Below are positions 49,300 through 61,562 of a stretch of DNA of 64,000 nucleotides, piece after piece. The notes below the pieces were generated by a model that did no database searches, was not told the origin of the DNA, and was given only the letters and a program-made list of their open reading frames with translations. Numbering within the stretch: the first letter of the stretch is position 1; every line of letters starts with the position of its first letter. A program made the position numbers and the translations under genes. This stretch comes from Edolisoma coerulescens (taxonomy: Eukaryota; Chordata; Aves; Passeriformes; Campephagidae), in the NCBI GenBank assembly GCA_013397115.1, contig VWZW01002320.1, positions 124,001-188,000 on the forward strand. Reading direction: 5' to 3'.

Positions 49300-50670
49300 T
49301 AGCATTTAAAATTCATAGCATTGACTACAACTCTCATTATAAGACATTTCATGTTTGTACACATAATAAATTACCAGTTTATGTTTTAATTGTGAAAATG
49401 TCTATGATTTTTCATTACTGTTTGGCTGCTCTCTCTCCTGCTGCTTAAGCATGCACCAGTGTGGGAGAAATGTAATTAGGAAATTACTAAGTCTTAGTTA
49501 GCAAACTATATTTCTGAAGCAATCAACACTTTGTAGAGCATAGTAATTTAATATAGAAACCCAAAACTCAGTGTGAGACCTGTCAGTAGTTGTTTTGTCT
49601 CAAACTGCTGACTCTTGCTGCAGACAATGAAATCTAAATATTAGATACCTGGGTTATCTTCTCTGCTGGTTTTCTTTATAGCTCTAAACTATTCCTGTTT
49701 TTGTCCTCCTCCTCTGAATAAATGTAGATGTGTATCAGCTTTTCTTTCTCATAGTATGGTGCTACAGGCTTTCATTTTAATAGCAGATTTAGAGTGGGTC
49801 ATTTCTAGTGCCTAGTTATCAGCAACATTTTTGGCTGGTTTCTGAATCACTGAGGCAGCTGCTTGCACTGTCAACCTGAGAGATGTCTTTAAAATCATAC
49901 ATCCTTGACATGTGTAAGTAACTAGCTTGGAGGAAGATGGTTGACTGAAAGCTGCACAGGCTCTGGAAAAAAGCCCATTACCTACCATATACTCAACCTA
50001 ATTGACCTAACAAAGCAGGAGAAATGAATCATGCTTCCAGCTGCTTCTCCTGCCATCTGTGTCTCTCCTTTTAGCTGGGTTTAATGTTTTCAGTTTTCCC
50101 ACACAAGTGTCAAATACCTTTCTGCTGAAGGTCTGTCTGGTTTTTTTTTTTGACAGTTTGTGATTGTCCACCAGGAATGAAGGATAAGAGGACCAGCTTT
50201 CAGTAGGTGGAAAATAGACAGAGGAGTTTCAGCAATGGTGTTGACAACGGATCTGCAGAAGCACATGTAGTGGACGACATTCTTAGAAGGGGGAAAAAAA
50301 ACCTAAAATATTTAGAAGGACAAATATCACTTCAAGCTATACCAGGCATCTGAATTTGGGCTTTATTGACTGAAAATCACCAATAATATGAATTTATTCT
50401 AGTTCAATTACTAATCTGTGTTTTGAGAACTACAGATATTTTAAAACATTGAATCCAATCCCTTGGATTTTTTTTTTAAATTTTTTAATTTAAAAAAAAT
50501 TAAGATTTTTTTAAAATAGGTCATGTAACTCATGAGCTGGAAACATTTACATGGTAGTAGATAACTTGGGAAATGCTTGAAATTAACTTCTTGCAACTTG
50601 GTATAACTTGAACAACTAAAATATTTCTACCCTAATTTTGCGATTTAGAAATTGTATTCCCCAAATTAGT
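49300..50670. other. Unique sequence, no gene seen
   Basis: No recognised element except an A/T palindromic tract at 50468-50517. Confidence 0.55.
50468..50517. repeat. A/T-only self-complementary tract
   Basis: Alternating T-runs and A-runs (T10, A3, T6, AATTT, A8, TTAAG, T7, A4) that can fold back on themselves. It is probably a simple low-complexity tract and may be error-prone in sequencing. Confidence 0.75.
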
Positions 50671-50674
50671 ACCA

Positions 50675-51076
50675 CTACCAAAAAACCCAAAAAACCCACG
50701 AGCCCCTCCCCTCCTCTGACAGAAAGCACTAAAGGCAGAGATCATGGGTTGAAGTAAGAACAATTTACTAGAAACAGAAATGAGATACAACAAACAGTTA
50801 CAGTGACATTATTAATAACAGAAGTATATAAAAAGAGAGGGTGATTCACATGCAAAAATGCTCACTGCAGACCTCAGGTGACAATGAACAACGGCAACAA
50901 TGAACAACTTCCCCCTCCTGCCACGTCTGTCTCAGAAGTTAGTGTCCCTTACCCCCGCCCCTGGAATGACCTGAGGTGGTGTAAAATAACCTGGCAATGC
51001 CCACACGACTCCTGGCTCTGCCCCCTCATGGCTAGTACAAAAACCTCACTGTCCTGGCTGGAACAAGGACTACTAA
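50675..51076 (-). mobile_element. ERVL-like LTR, minus strand (solo)
   Basis: On the minus strand the layout is of an avian ERVL-type LTR. A U3 begins near TTGTTCCAGCCAGGACAGTG, with a CATGAGGGGGCAGAGCCAGG block and a GC-rich middle. A TATA-like TTTTTATATAC lies at 50825-50834. Then come TAGTAAATTGTTCTTACTTC (the poly(A)-signal region), AACCCATGATCTCTGCC and a GAGGGGAGGGGCTCGTGGG U5 end. No internal retroviral sequence follows on either side, so it is a solo LTR. The family name rests on my recall of ERVL LTR motifs. A 72-codon plus-strand frame here is antisense to it. Confidence 0.72.
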
Positions 51077-51177
51077 GTACATTTTTTTCTGTTTGAAAAC
51101 TGGATATATTGTAGTGCAAAAAACAACTTTAGTCTTCATGGAAGTATACATGTAATTTACTTTTCTGAAATGTTTTC

Positions 51178-51203
51178 ACAGATTCACAGATATTCTGAGT
51201 TGG
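51178..51203 (-). mobile_element. Short CR1/SINE 3'-end remnant
   Basis: ACAGATTCACAGATATTCTG followed by AGTTGG matches the reverse complement of the terminal CR1 repeat and the first bases of the 3' UTR (also shared with the SINE tail at 46.5 kb). Beyond it the similarity is lost. Confidence 0.5.
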
Positions 51204-51209
51204 CCACTA

Positions 51210-54200
51210 TGTTGTCATATATTCTAATATCACACACAGCACTGGCTGTTCCTGTTTTCATAACCCTTCTTCATGTGAGGAAATAAAATATGATGGATCT
51301 GTTCTACATCTTCACATCTAGCAACATGTAGGGAGATATGAAAAGTGGCTGCAGAAATAAACTTGGAATTGATAAAGGCATTTAGAGTACATTTCTGTTG
51401 AAGATGTTCTTGTAAGTTACTGGAAAAATCCTTTGAATCCCAACCTCTCAGGGTAGAACTGAGGGAAAAAAAGGAACAGGATTCATTACTTCAGTCTTCC
51501 AATGTAATTAGGTGAAAGAAATGTTCATGGTTGAAAGAAGTTACTTCTAATTTGTTCTTTGCTTTTTACTTCAGGCCATATACAAAAATAGAAACTCAAT
51601 CTTGCGAAATCTGTTACTATACTTCGAATCTACAGAGCAATATGTGCAATAATTTAATAGGAAAAAATGAAGTAAAATTCTCATTTCTTTATCTTGTCTT
51701 GAGCACAGCACCTCAGCTTCAGATGAATGTACAGTTGCTTTAAGGCAGATTTCTAGCAATAGTTGCTGTATTAAAATATTTTTAAAATTTGGTTTTTATA
51801 TTTCCTTATAAGTATGAACTGTTCTCTACAAAGCATTTCAAGAAAATATAAAGCATTTTCTTTAGTTATTTTCATTAAAATTTGTGTTCTCATTTATAAG
51901 AAGTCAGTTTGACATCTTGCATAGCAAGAGGATGTAATATAATACGAGAGTGGCATCTAGTGAATGATTTGGGTGAAGGACAAATGCCTGAGTAGTAGTC
52001 AGATTGTGAGTCACACTAAAAGTACAGCTGATTAGACAGCAGGAATACTCAGAACGTTTTAAAACTTTCCTTCAGATCAACACTGAACACTAAAGAAGAA
52101 TTATTGGAAACTGTACTATTAAAAGGAAAAGGATAATTTGACATTTACTGCTTCAACATGATACATATACTTCCTTAAAATCTTCTAATCTCATGTACTA
52201 AACCAATTCAAATTTCCAGAATTCAGGGAATAAATGTGACGTAAATAACATTAGAAAGTTAATTGGAAGCTTTCTTTTTCTAAACAAGCTTAACTCTTAT
52301 CTGAGTTGTTGAAAACCTTAGACATTAATTTGCTTTACTTAGGAAAAAATAAACTGTTTTCTGCAGAAAGGTCTGGAAAAAAACCTAAAAACATGGAGAG
52401 CATTTTTGTTAAAGGATCTTTTATGCCTTTACAAAAGTTAGTTAAATTCTGCAGTAGCCTATTTTAATAACTACGCCAGTATGTTATACCTGCAGTGGAA
52501 TAAAAGATTCAAGGTGAATATGAATTATGTATCTTCTCATTGTTTGATATTCAATATATCAGTGATTTATCAGGAAAGATAATCAGGAAATACTTATGAA
52601 ATTCTAGCTGTAAATTACTATTCCTGCTAAACAGACAATTTAGTGGGAAGAATGAGGTATTCAACTGCATGTGAAGAACAAAAATTTATACTAGGCAGTG
52701 ATTGCTGATAATTTTTATCCTACAAGTAGCTAAAGATTAGAGTTGGAGGGGGTAGAGGGGTGGGAAAAAAGGATATTTTGAGCGTCATGCCTTTATTTTT
52801 AATTACATCAAAAGAATTCATTTTATGTTGTGATTTTACATGTGAATATAAAACGTAGTGATAAAAAGAAATCTAAAAAAGAGCGCTCATTTAAATTTAT
52901 TAGACTTCTAATCTGAAAAATTAAATAAAATTTAATTGCAATGAAATTAAATCTTCAGCTGAGACACCTCAACTGATAGCAAATCCTATTGTTATCCTGA
53001 CCATGAGAATGGTTTACCTGATTAATTTCAGCTGTTCCCTTGTATTCTTATTTCTAATCATTCCCTGTCCCTTTCTCTAGATTCCTTTCAGTTATAGATT
53101 CCTCTTTTAAACTCAGTCATATTTTTTTCCCAATGCTGTTTGCCTTGTCTATTTTTTATAAGCTACCCTTTCATTTTCAAAGCCATCTGCTTTTCTTATC
53201 TTCCCTTTCAGCCCCTAAGTACCACTTTTTAAAATTAGTGTTGTCAGGGAAAAATAGCAGCAAAATACAGTAGCAGTTGTGGAAATAAAAGCTGTTAAAG
53301 AAGAGAAATGGGTCTCAGTAAATGATTCAGTCCTAGCTGACTTTTTGGTGTGGGTTTATTGATACCACTTACAGGTTCAACACTGTTCTGATCATCTGAA
53401 GTATGGAAATGCTATGCTTTGAAAATCTATGGGCTTGAGAATGTGCGGAAAACAGAAAACTACCCTTTTCTGATAATCATAATGATCCTCTTTTTAAAAA
53501 TCTTTCAGCTTGTCTTGAGTTTATGTGTGCTGATTCTCATTCTTTCCTTTCAGAGTATTGTCAAATTGTTTCACTATCCAAACTGTGGACAGGATTTTGT
53601 TATCATAATAAAAAATCATATTCTATTCTCTGTGTAATATATGGCTCTAAAACTTGTTGAAGCTGGAAATACCTTTTCATAAGTCAAGATATTAAAATTC
53701 TTTATTTCTATCTTACTTTATTAATGAAGGAACATTTTTTCTAATTATGATCATTAAGGATAATCACTCCAGAGACAGGGTCACTCTTGGACAATGCTGA
53801 CAACAGCTTTTCCTCTGCTATTTTCCAGACCATTTTCACTCCCTGTTTCTTATTGTAATGGCTTATATGTGTAGTCATAATCTCCTCCTTGAGGGAATGT
53901 ATCTCTTTTCAAATGTAGGAGGAAAACACTGTGCAGTCATACAATCAAGTTTGCCTAGAATTAAAAAGGAAGATTTTAAATTGTACTATTAAACTCATGC
54001 ATAAAACATATAAATCTAGCTCTAAACCAAAATACACTCTGAGTGCACTGTCAGAGGCACTGTAGCAAGATCTATCACGCTACACTGCCAGCATGGCAGA
54101 TTTCATTCCTCTTCCTAAACAAATACCCATACAGCTTCTCTGAGTTTTGAACGTGCATTCTTTTCCCTAAGTGTCTTGTAAATAAACTTGGAATATTTTA

Positions 54201-57200
54201 GGTATATCACTACAAAAATTGCATCTGCTTCCACCCAATTTTCTTGCCATCTGCCATGTAGATTGCCATCTCTTTTAGAACAATAGCAATTTATTTACTA
54301 GTTTCTTTCTTATGGTGCTAAGTTTCCAACTATATTTTCTTTTATATGCTGGCAGCATGCTCAGAGCTGCATTTCCTGCCTGTTTACAATCTTTAGAAGA
54401 TGACTAGTTCTCTGGCACTACACTGAGACAGCCCTAGCTCAGACATCCATGGAAAAGATTCAGCAAGGCAGCTCTTCTCCAGATGTGACGTGTTCCTGGA
54501 AGTCCTGCAGCGCTAGGCACCACCAGGCCACCATGCAAGTAGATGGCCATCAGCTAGAGGCAAATAATGAGGAGAAACACCTACATTGCTGTGATGCAAA
54601 GACTTTACCGAAACAATAGGAATAGAACAAAAAAAGACCCTGTTTGGAACCACTTTGATGGGCTCCCATGTGTTAGTATTAAATCACTAGCTGCCAGATT
54701 CAGTCTGCTAGATTCTCTCCTAACTTTTTCCGTCCGGCCATCAACTGGCCTATTAGCCCTTCTCTGGGACAAACAACTGCCAGGCTTTCAGAGTTAGGAG
54801 CCAGATTCTTTTTCAACAGCCACACTGAGCCCTCCTACTTACACAGCTGTCAGTATTTATGGCAACCCAGGTGCTTGTGGTGGTAATTACAGATAAGGGA
54901 GATGTCTTTGAAGCGTTTGGGTTGGTGTAGTGTTCTAGTCGTTTAGGCTCTGGCTTGTTTAATCCTCATGGAGAGGTAGGCAGCCAAGGCTCTTCTGGAA
55001 AGATTTGAAGAGGGGGTTAAAAACAACAATTTGAAGCTACTTGGCGACTGAGGAGAGAGAAACAGGATAGCTTCTACTAAGAGGCCAGTGCCTGTGCTTC
55101 CTCAGCTGTGCCCAGAGATTGTGCTTGAGTGATGAAATCACCACTAACAGCAACTTTCTCCAGGTAAGTGCCACCCGTCCCAGTGAGAGGGGACATGCTT
55201 GCTCTGTTTTTCCCATAGAAGTAACTCCTGCTCAGTTCTTGACATAGTCATAGTTTCTAACAGTGTGTGTGTGAATAATCTTGGCTGCTTCATGAAAATG
55301 AGAAAAATGTTGTGTTAAATTTCACTTATTTTCAATTCTTTACAGTCAACTGCTTCTAAACACTGCTCCAGCTGAGGTAGCTCCTCATCTTGAGCTTACA
55401 CATTTATATATGTTTCCAGGAAACTGAGATGATAGAAACATTAAAACAGATTGGATTCAGAATAAAATGAAAGTATTATCATAAAAATGATATTTCAGAG
55501 TAGATGATATTTAAGTGAAAGTGTCAATCCATTGCCATTTTATTTTTTTCTCTACTAAAGCGCACTGAAAATACCCACCTGGTCTGATGATGATGCAAAA
55601 CACAACACAAGAAAACATGAAGAAACAGTAAAAAATTAAGGGCTTTTAAATGAGAAAATTTAATTAAAGGATTCTACTTATGATACTTAAATTCTGTGGT
55701 GATTGCAAACATCTAAAATGCTACAGATTTGAGAAAAATATTAATTTCCTAGAAATAAATTAATTGGAATTCTTTGAACCACACTTTTATTTGAAGGATA
55801 CTTTGCTCTGTTGCTTTTTAAGCATAGAAAAAGAGAACTGTCAATCATTTTCCCATTTCTTTGGACTAAGTGTTCATGATGCTGGCACTTTCATGTCTTC
55901 ACTCTTTCCTCTGGTGACCAGTTTTTTTAAAAAAACCTCGGCTCAGATAATTTGTCTGCTTAAGAGAAGTGTGGAATATATGCACAGTGGGAAATCCTGT
56001 GAAAAGAGCAGTTACTGACTTGAACAAACTCGCTGTTTAAAATATTTCATTTCTCCTCTGATACACATGCAACTTTTCAAAACGAAAAACTAAAATACCT
56101 ATATTTGCACAAAGTATTATGGAGTTGTTTTTTTTTTTTATGGAATAGAAAATGATGCTGGTAAACTAAATAATACCTTAGAATTACATCTTGGGAATTG
56201 GAATGAAGTGCAGTTTACTTGCAGCAACACTGTCAGAATTAAGTTTCATATGGGGGACTGTTTAAGATACTTTCAAGTTTGAGGTCCTTTAAGACTCATG
56301 CCTTTCCCTTACAGTTGCCTAAGTCATGTATAAATATGTACTGTTCTCAATTTTAGCTGGGCTGATTCCCTTTCTTTGGAAGCTTTAGTGACAAGTACAG
56401 AGAGCTGCATTAAAAATGTCCAGGATTCCTATTTTTTTTCTCCCCTGCTCCCTTTCCCTGTAGTGACTTCCCCCCTTAAGAGTTGTCAGTGGTGTGAGTG
56501 CAGCTGCTGCTGTTCTTGGTGTAGACCTGCACCTGCACAATGAGCTTTAAGCTGAAGACCTGTTCCTCTTTGGATATATTTCTGCAGATGACTTTTGAAT
56601 ACTGCCAATATCCTTATAGGAAGGTATGCTGTCATGTGCTCTACTTTAAGTATTTTTAAGCATGTGTTGAGCATATGTTTGGAGTAGAGGTCTCCTGATG
56701 TCTTTCCAACCTCCATTATCCTGTAATCTGAGGAGTGGTGTTTCTGAGGAAAAAAAAAAATTCACTCCTAGTGAAAAATTTGTATTTTTCATAAGTTTTT
56801 GAAAATCTGTAGAGTGCTTAAATTTTTTTCTTTGTTTCTAATAAAAAAAAATCACATTTAATAAAATGCTCCCTACATTTCAGTTTTTCTAGTGTGAGAA
56901 ACTATTTTTAATGCTTTTTCATTGTTTTTTATTTAACAAATTGCATAAAACTAAGTACATTTTGGCTGGTTTTATTTTTAATCCATAAAGGAAGCTAGAC
57001 GTGACTGAATATTCAGTTTGGTGGTGGTTTTTTGTTTTTTTTTTTTTTTTGCTACATCAATTAGCTTTAGCCTAGAGGTTTTAAACTTTTTATTTAGACA
57101 TTCTTCCAGTGTAATATGGGAGGCTCTGCACTCAAAGAGTTCATGTCCATCAAAATGCTTCATATAGATATCAGAAGGAAAACCTGTTTTTCTCCAATAA

Positions 57201-57575
57201 TCTAGAAGTCTGTGAGGAATTCATATAATTCAGATTGCACTGAAATATGCATTAGCACATCTGAAATGGGTCTTAGTATGTATTTTTCACATAAACTTTT
57301 TTCTTGTTCTATATTGTATCATCTCTTCTTAGTGCTAAGGTGAAATATTAAATATTTTATCATGTCTGTTTAAAATGTTTGGGTTCTCCTTAACTAATGG
57401 TCTGAAATATTTAGCATCCATTACAAAATGAAAAGGCCTCAAAGTTTGTCTTGTTTTTCAATATGTAATGTTTCAAATAGATAGCCTTACTGAATCAAAA
57501 TTGATGTAACGAGAAATCCTTCAATCAATCATCTTTAAACTGACTTAAACAAGAAATACAAAGAACACAATTTAA
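51210..57575. other. Long unique stretch, one possible exon
   Basis: It is mostly AT-rich with no repeats recognised. The 54330-55200 part is richer in G+C and sequence complexity, and ends in a good splice-donor string at 55164 (listed separately). A 13-base match to the CTCF core with two mismatches lies at 51951-51963 (TGGCATCTAGTGA). Confidence 0.45.
54990..55163 (+). other. Possible first exon with splice donor
   Basis: A GC-balanced stretch ends at TTTCTCCAG followed by GTAAGT (55164-55169), a consensus donor. An ATG at 55132 with G at -3 opens ten codons (MKSPLTATFS) and leaves two bases before the donor. No TATA box, CpG island or known protein start is recognised, and consensus donors also arise by chance. 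The left limit is arbitrary. It could be an alternative first exon of a gene further right, a non-coding RNA exon, or nothing. Confidence 0.2.
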
Positions 57576-57690
57576 ATCATAGAATGATTTCAGTTGAATG
57601 AAATCTCCAGAGGTCTTTTGGTCCAGAGCCAAATTTGAATTCAACTTTTGGCTAAAGGAATTTGAGCCTGACATTTGTTATTGAATCTAA
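57576..57690 (-). mobile_element. Old CR1 LINE 3' fragment, minus strand
   Basis: ATCATAGAATGATTTCAGTT and CTCCAGAGGTCTTTTGGTCC correspond to the reverse complement of an older CR1 subfamily 3' end (the 'CTCTAGAGGTCATCTGGTCC' type). The rest is heavily substituted and the right end is unclear. Confidence 0.62.
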
Positions 57691-59755
57691 GCCACAGCCT
57701 ATTCCATCAGTTCAAAATAATCTCCAAAATGTAACATAAATTATACTTATCAAGTGTACATTGATTTACACAAGCTGGGAATGATGACCTGTGCATTTTG
57801 GTTTTTTTAATCTGCAGACAGACTCTAACTCAATAGCAATTGTGCAAGAAAATTACTTTTTACAGCTTGTGATAAAGTCAGACTAACAGCTAATTTATAA
57901 AGATAATGGGATCATGCCTAGCTCATATGCTTTAAGTGCTACTCAGCAGAAGTTCCAAGCACTGGTAAATTTAGGTTTTTTTGAGTTTGTTGCTAACTCT
58001 AGAAGCTCTATATTTTAGGATATTCCAATTCTCCAAGTGGTCATTCTTCAACTGGAAAAACAATCTGAAATACAAGATGATAGTTTTGATTAAGCTAATC
58101 CTTTATATTTTAAATTTTTTTTTTCATTAAGGGCTGGGGGAAAAAAAGCAGGTTTTTTGTAATTATATTAAAACGTCATGGGTTTTTTTCAGTGTTGTCT
58201 TGTGCTCATAAATAATTAATATAATCTAGATAAATAAGCCATCCACAACAGAAGAGAAACAAAGACATTCTCTCTTTCAATATTAATTATCTTTTGTACC
58301 AGAATAAAATCAGGCTCTAAGTAGAACTGTTCTCTTTTTCTATTATTCGGGGAAGGGAAAAAAAGATTTTCCTGGTAGTGTGCCATTCTTATCAGTTGTG
58401 ATAAACCTTAGGAACACCTCAATGTGAAAGATATATTTTCCTTTCACAAACTAGTTAAACAAGCTAAAGCCTGAGAATCCTGTCTTATTACTAAACTCAG
58501 ATACTAAACGTTGGAAATTTACAGAAAGTGCTGAATTTTCTAAGGCATGAGAGTTACAGGTGTAGGTCATTGAAAATGACTGTGACAGAGAGATAGGAAA
58601 TAGGTGTTCCTCAAAGAAAAGAGGAAGGAAATGAGAGAAACACGGTTTGAATGAAAAAGGTGTGCATGAGCCAAGCATAGCCAGAAATTTCGTATTTTAA
58701 TTGATGAGGTTCTATTTATAGACTGCAAAACAGAAGTTGACTTTCAACTATAGCAGTAGTCTTAATTTTGGTGGTTTTGACATGTTGTTTGCAACTCTAT
58801 TGCACTTCATGAAAAGTTACTTTGTGTTCTGTTTTAGTTTATGTGTATAAAAATAAATATTTCATATGTTTGAGAGTAATTTTGACTCAAAGAAGAGTAT
58901 TGCCCCTGAAAATCCAAGGAATGCTGATATTATATTTGCTGAGTCAAACTGATATCATAATTTACCTTTAAGATAGGTTACTGTGGCTTTGGAAAAATGA
59001 ATAAATTAAAAGGAAGAAATCCTTTTATAAGGACAGACTTCCATAAAACTTTTTTTCTGAGTTAATAGTCATTATCTCTTCTTCAAAGAAACAAAGAAAG
59101 CAACAAACACAGAAATTTTCATAATTAAAAAACCTGATCTTTCAGAACGCTTTGTGCAATTGAGTGTTCTCACATCACAGTGAGAGCCTGCCCACCTCTG
59201 GATTCTCACTCAGCCTAGAGATTTCAGTAATTAATGCCTCTGTATTCTCTTGAATTGAGGCATTAGGTTATACAAGGAGTGTTATTTGCATAAGTTCTCT
59301 CATAGACAGTTTAGAAAACAGTAAATAAATATAGAAATATCCTGTGGATTTTACATTGAGTAGTGGTGCTTTCCATAACGCACAGGTAAATGGGATATAC
59401 TAAATAAATGAGAAACAGCTATTTAGTGGTTTGCAATGGATTTAAAGCCTGAGAGGGCAACTACAGACTCTCAAGACAACAGTCTATGGTATCTGCAAGG
59501 ACTTTAACTTGATTGGGTAAATATTAGTTTTCTGTAAGATCCACAACAGCCTCAGAGATGACAATAAAACCCCTTTTCCTAGAAGCCTAAAGAATATGGT
59601 CCCGATTTTGTCTTTTGGGTTAAAAAGCAATGAAAGTGGCTGCACAGTGTCCAGCTAGAGGAAAGGACCATATTCTGGAAGAAAGTGGTGACTAAAGGAG
59701 GTTTGTGTACAAAGAATCTTACATTATATTTGTTCTGTTTTGGCTGTAAAGTTGT
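57691..59755. other. Unique AT-rich sequence, no gene seen
   Basis: No recognised element or credible frame. Confidence 0.55.
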
Positions 59756-59759
59756 TTGC

Positions 59760-60650
59760 CAGAGATATGAGTGGTGCTGAACACCACTTTAGCCATACTT
59801 TTTGGCGGTAATGATGTGCTGTCCTTATCAAAAAAGCGTTACTGTGGGCTGCTGAACTTGCTACTTGTTAGTTGCTGGATTTGTGCTTCTTTCTGCTGGT
59901 TTAACCCCCATATTCCCACTCCTGAGGTGCTGCCTGGTCTTGCACCAGATTTGTCAGCTCTTTCCTTAGAATCTGTCTTCCTTGAGCCCAGACGTAGCCC
60001 CTACAATGTAATGTAATTCCTGGCTTCTCGGGTTTTTTGAATGACTGGCTTGGCTCCTGTGGTGGTGCATTTCCCCTACCCCAAGCTGCCCTACAATATG
60101 AGAAATGCTCTTTAGGCCCTGGCCTTGATGGACTGCACCTGGGCTAAGTCCCTCTGGAGCTTATCAGAAACACTGTCTGTTCCCAGGAACTATTGCTCTC
60201 TAACGAGCACCCAGATTTTCACGGACAGCCTTAGAAAGTTTTTCTTCTTGCCTGAATAACACCCCAAGCGGGATAATATTTTCATTACAAAATTTTCGAA
60301 GAAAGTTTCTGACCTGAATTTTGGGCAGGATGGAAGATTGCTATGACTAAAGCCACCTCTCTTGTGATCCTAAAAACAGCAGCCCAAAGTGAGACCCTCT
60401 GAGTTCTCCCAGACCACAGCAGCTGTGACCAGCAACCTCCCTCTGCCTGGGACATCCCTCAGAGCCAGTGAGCTCTTGAGTTTGCTCTACTGGGAGGATT
60501 GCTGAATGATGAGGATGGATCCTGGGCTGATACCCCAGCTCCTCGAGGCTCAACCCTGTGCCTGTTGAGAAGATGTAAAGGCATCTGAAGTGCCACCTGA
60601 AGGTGCTGTTAGAAAGAGGGTGTAGACAGCCCTTCATAGGTTTGACAAAA
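59760..60650. mobile_element. Possible LTR or other dispersed repeat, family uncertain
   Basis: A GC-richer block in AT-rich DNA. The segment 60340-60600 (GAAGATTGCTATGAC, CAGCAGCCCAAAGTGAGACC, CCTCTGCCTGGGACATCCCT, GGATCCTGGGCTGATACCCC, GAGGCTCAACCCTGTGCCTG) has the look of an avian LTR U5 region read on the plus strand. The part from 59760 could be its U3 with CACCCAGATTTT near 60210. I find no TATA box or terminal repeats that fix the ends, and no internal retroviral sequence. It could also be unique GC-rich DNA. The 81- and 96-codon frames here show no domain. Confidence 0.4.
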
Positions 60651-61537
60651 GTCCATCAGACTTGCTTTGTATGGGAAGCAAGACTAAAGTGTTTCTAGAG
60701 TGACGCCTAGTCAGATACCCCTAGTTCCTTACTTGCCTTGTTTTGAAGAGTCATGGCTTCTAAGGTATCTAAAAGTCCATATCCTCAATTTAAAATGAAA
60801 AAAAATAGGTTTATGACCAGGTGAAAATAAAAATGGAATTTAATGTTCAGTGGCTGTTGTAGTTCTTCAGATGAAGGTGATGATGGAGCTTTTCTTAAGG
60901 TAATTCAGATGTTCTGAAGAGCCTTAATTACTGACAAGCAGAAATGATCACTGTTAACAATTTTTACGGATTCTCAACCTCTGTATAAGGTAAGGGGCAG
61001 AGAGATTGTTCCTTGGTTGTTTGCAGCTGCTCTTTTCTTGTGTTGAAATTTGTATTTTCTTTTTAAAATTTGGACTAATATTTATGTGCAGTAACAAGTG
61101 TTACTGAAGCTGGCAGTGATCTATTTAAGTTGTGAAAGTACCACAGTTTTCTTCTGCAATAAAATAAAAACCATTATATTATATTCTGGGATGATAATGC
61201 TGTAGTTAAACTGTATTGCTAAAGAGGTGGTTTGTTTAAAAAGAACCCTCTTGTGAAAAAGATTCATGTTATTGCTCTGCAATAGCTTTACAAGTATATT
61301 TTTAGACTCAAAAGCTTATGAGGCTTTGTTTTTGTTAGAGTGAATGTTTACATATTTGTGTCTGTTGGTAAAACTAAAATGCTATGACTTTTGACCTTTC
61401 CAGTTCTTGCTGATTTAACAGGGACTTCATAAACTTATAGTGTGTTATATTGGAATTTTTCTCATAGTTTAAGTGAATCTATAGATATGTTTCATCACAC
61501 AGGAATGAGAAAGCTGTCAACTTGAACTTGTAAGAGC

Positions 61538-61562
61538 TCTCACTGAGCTTTTCTCAGTGAGA
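61538..61562. other. Perfect 10-bp inverted repeat, 5-base loop
   Basis: TCTCACTGAG and CTCAGTGAGA flank the loop CTTTT. The stem is too short for a microRNA precursor, and no T-run terminator or gene is associated. Confidence 0.6.
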
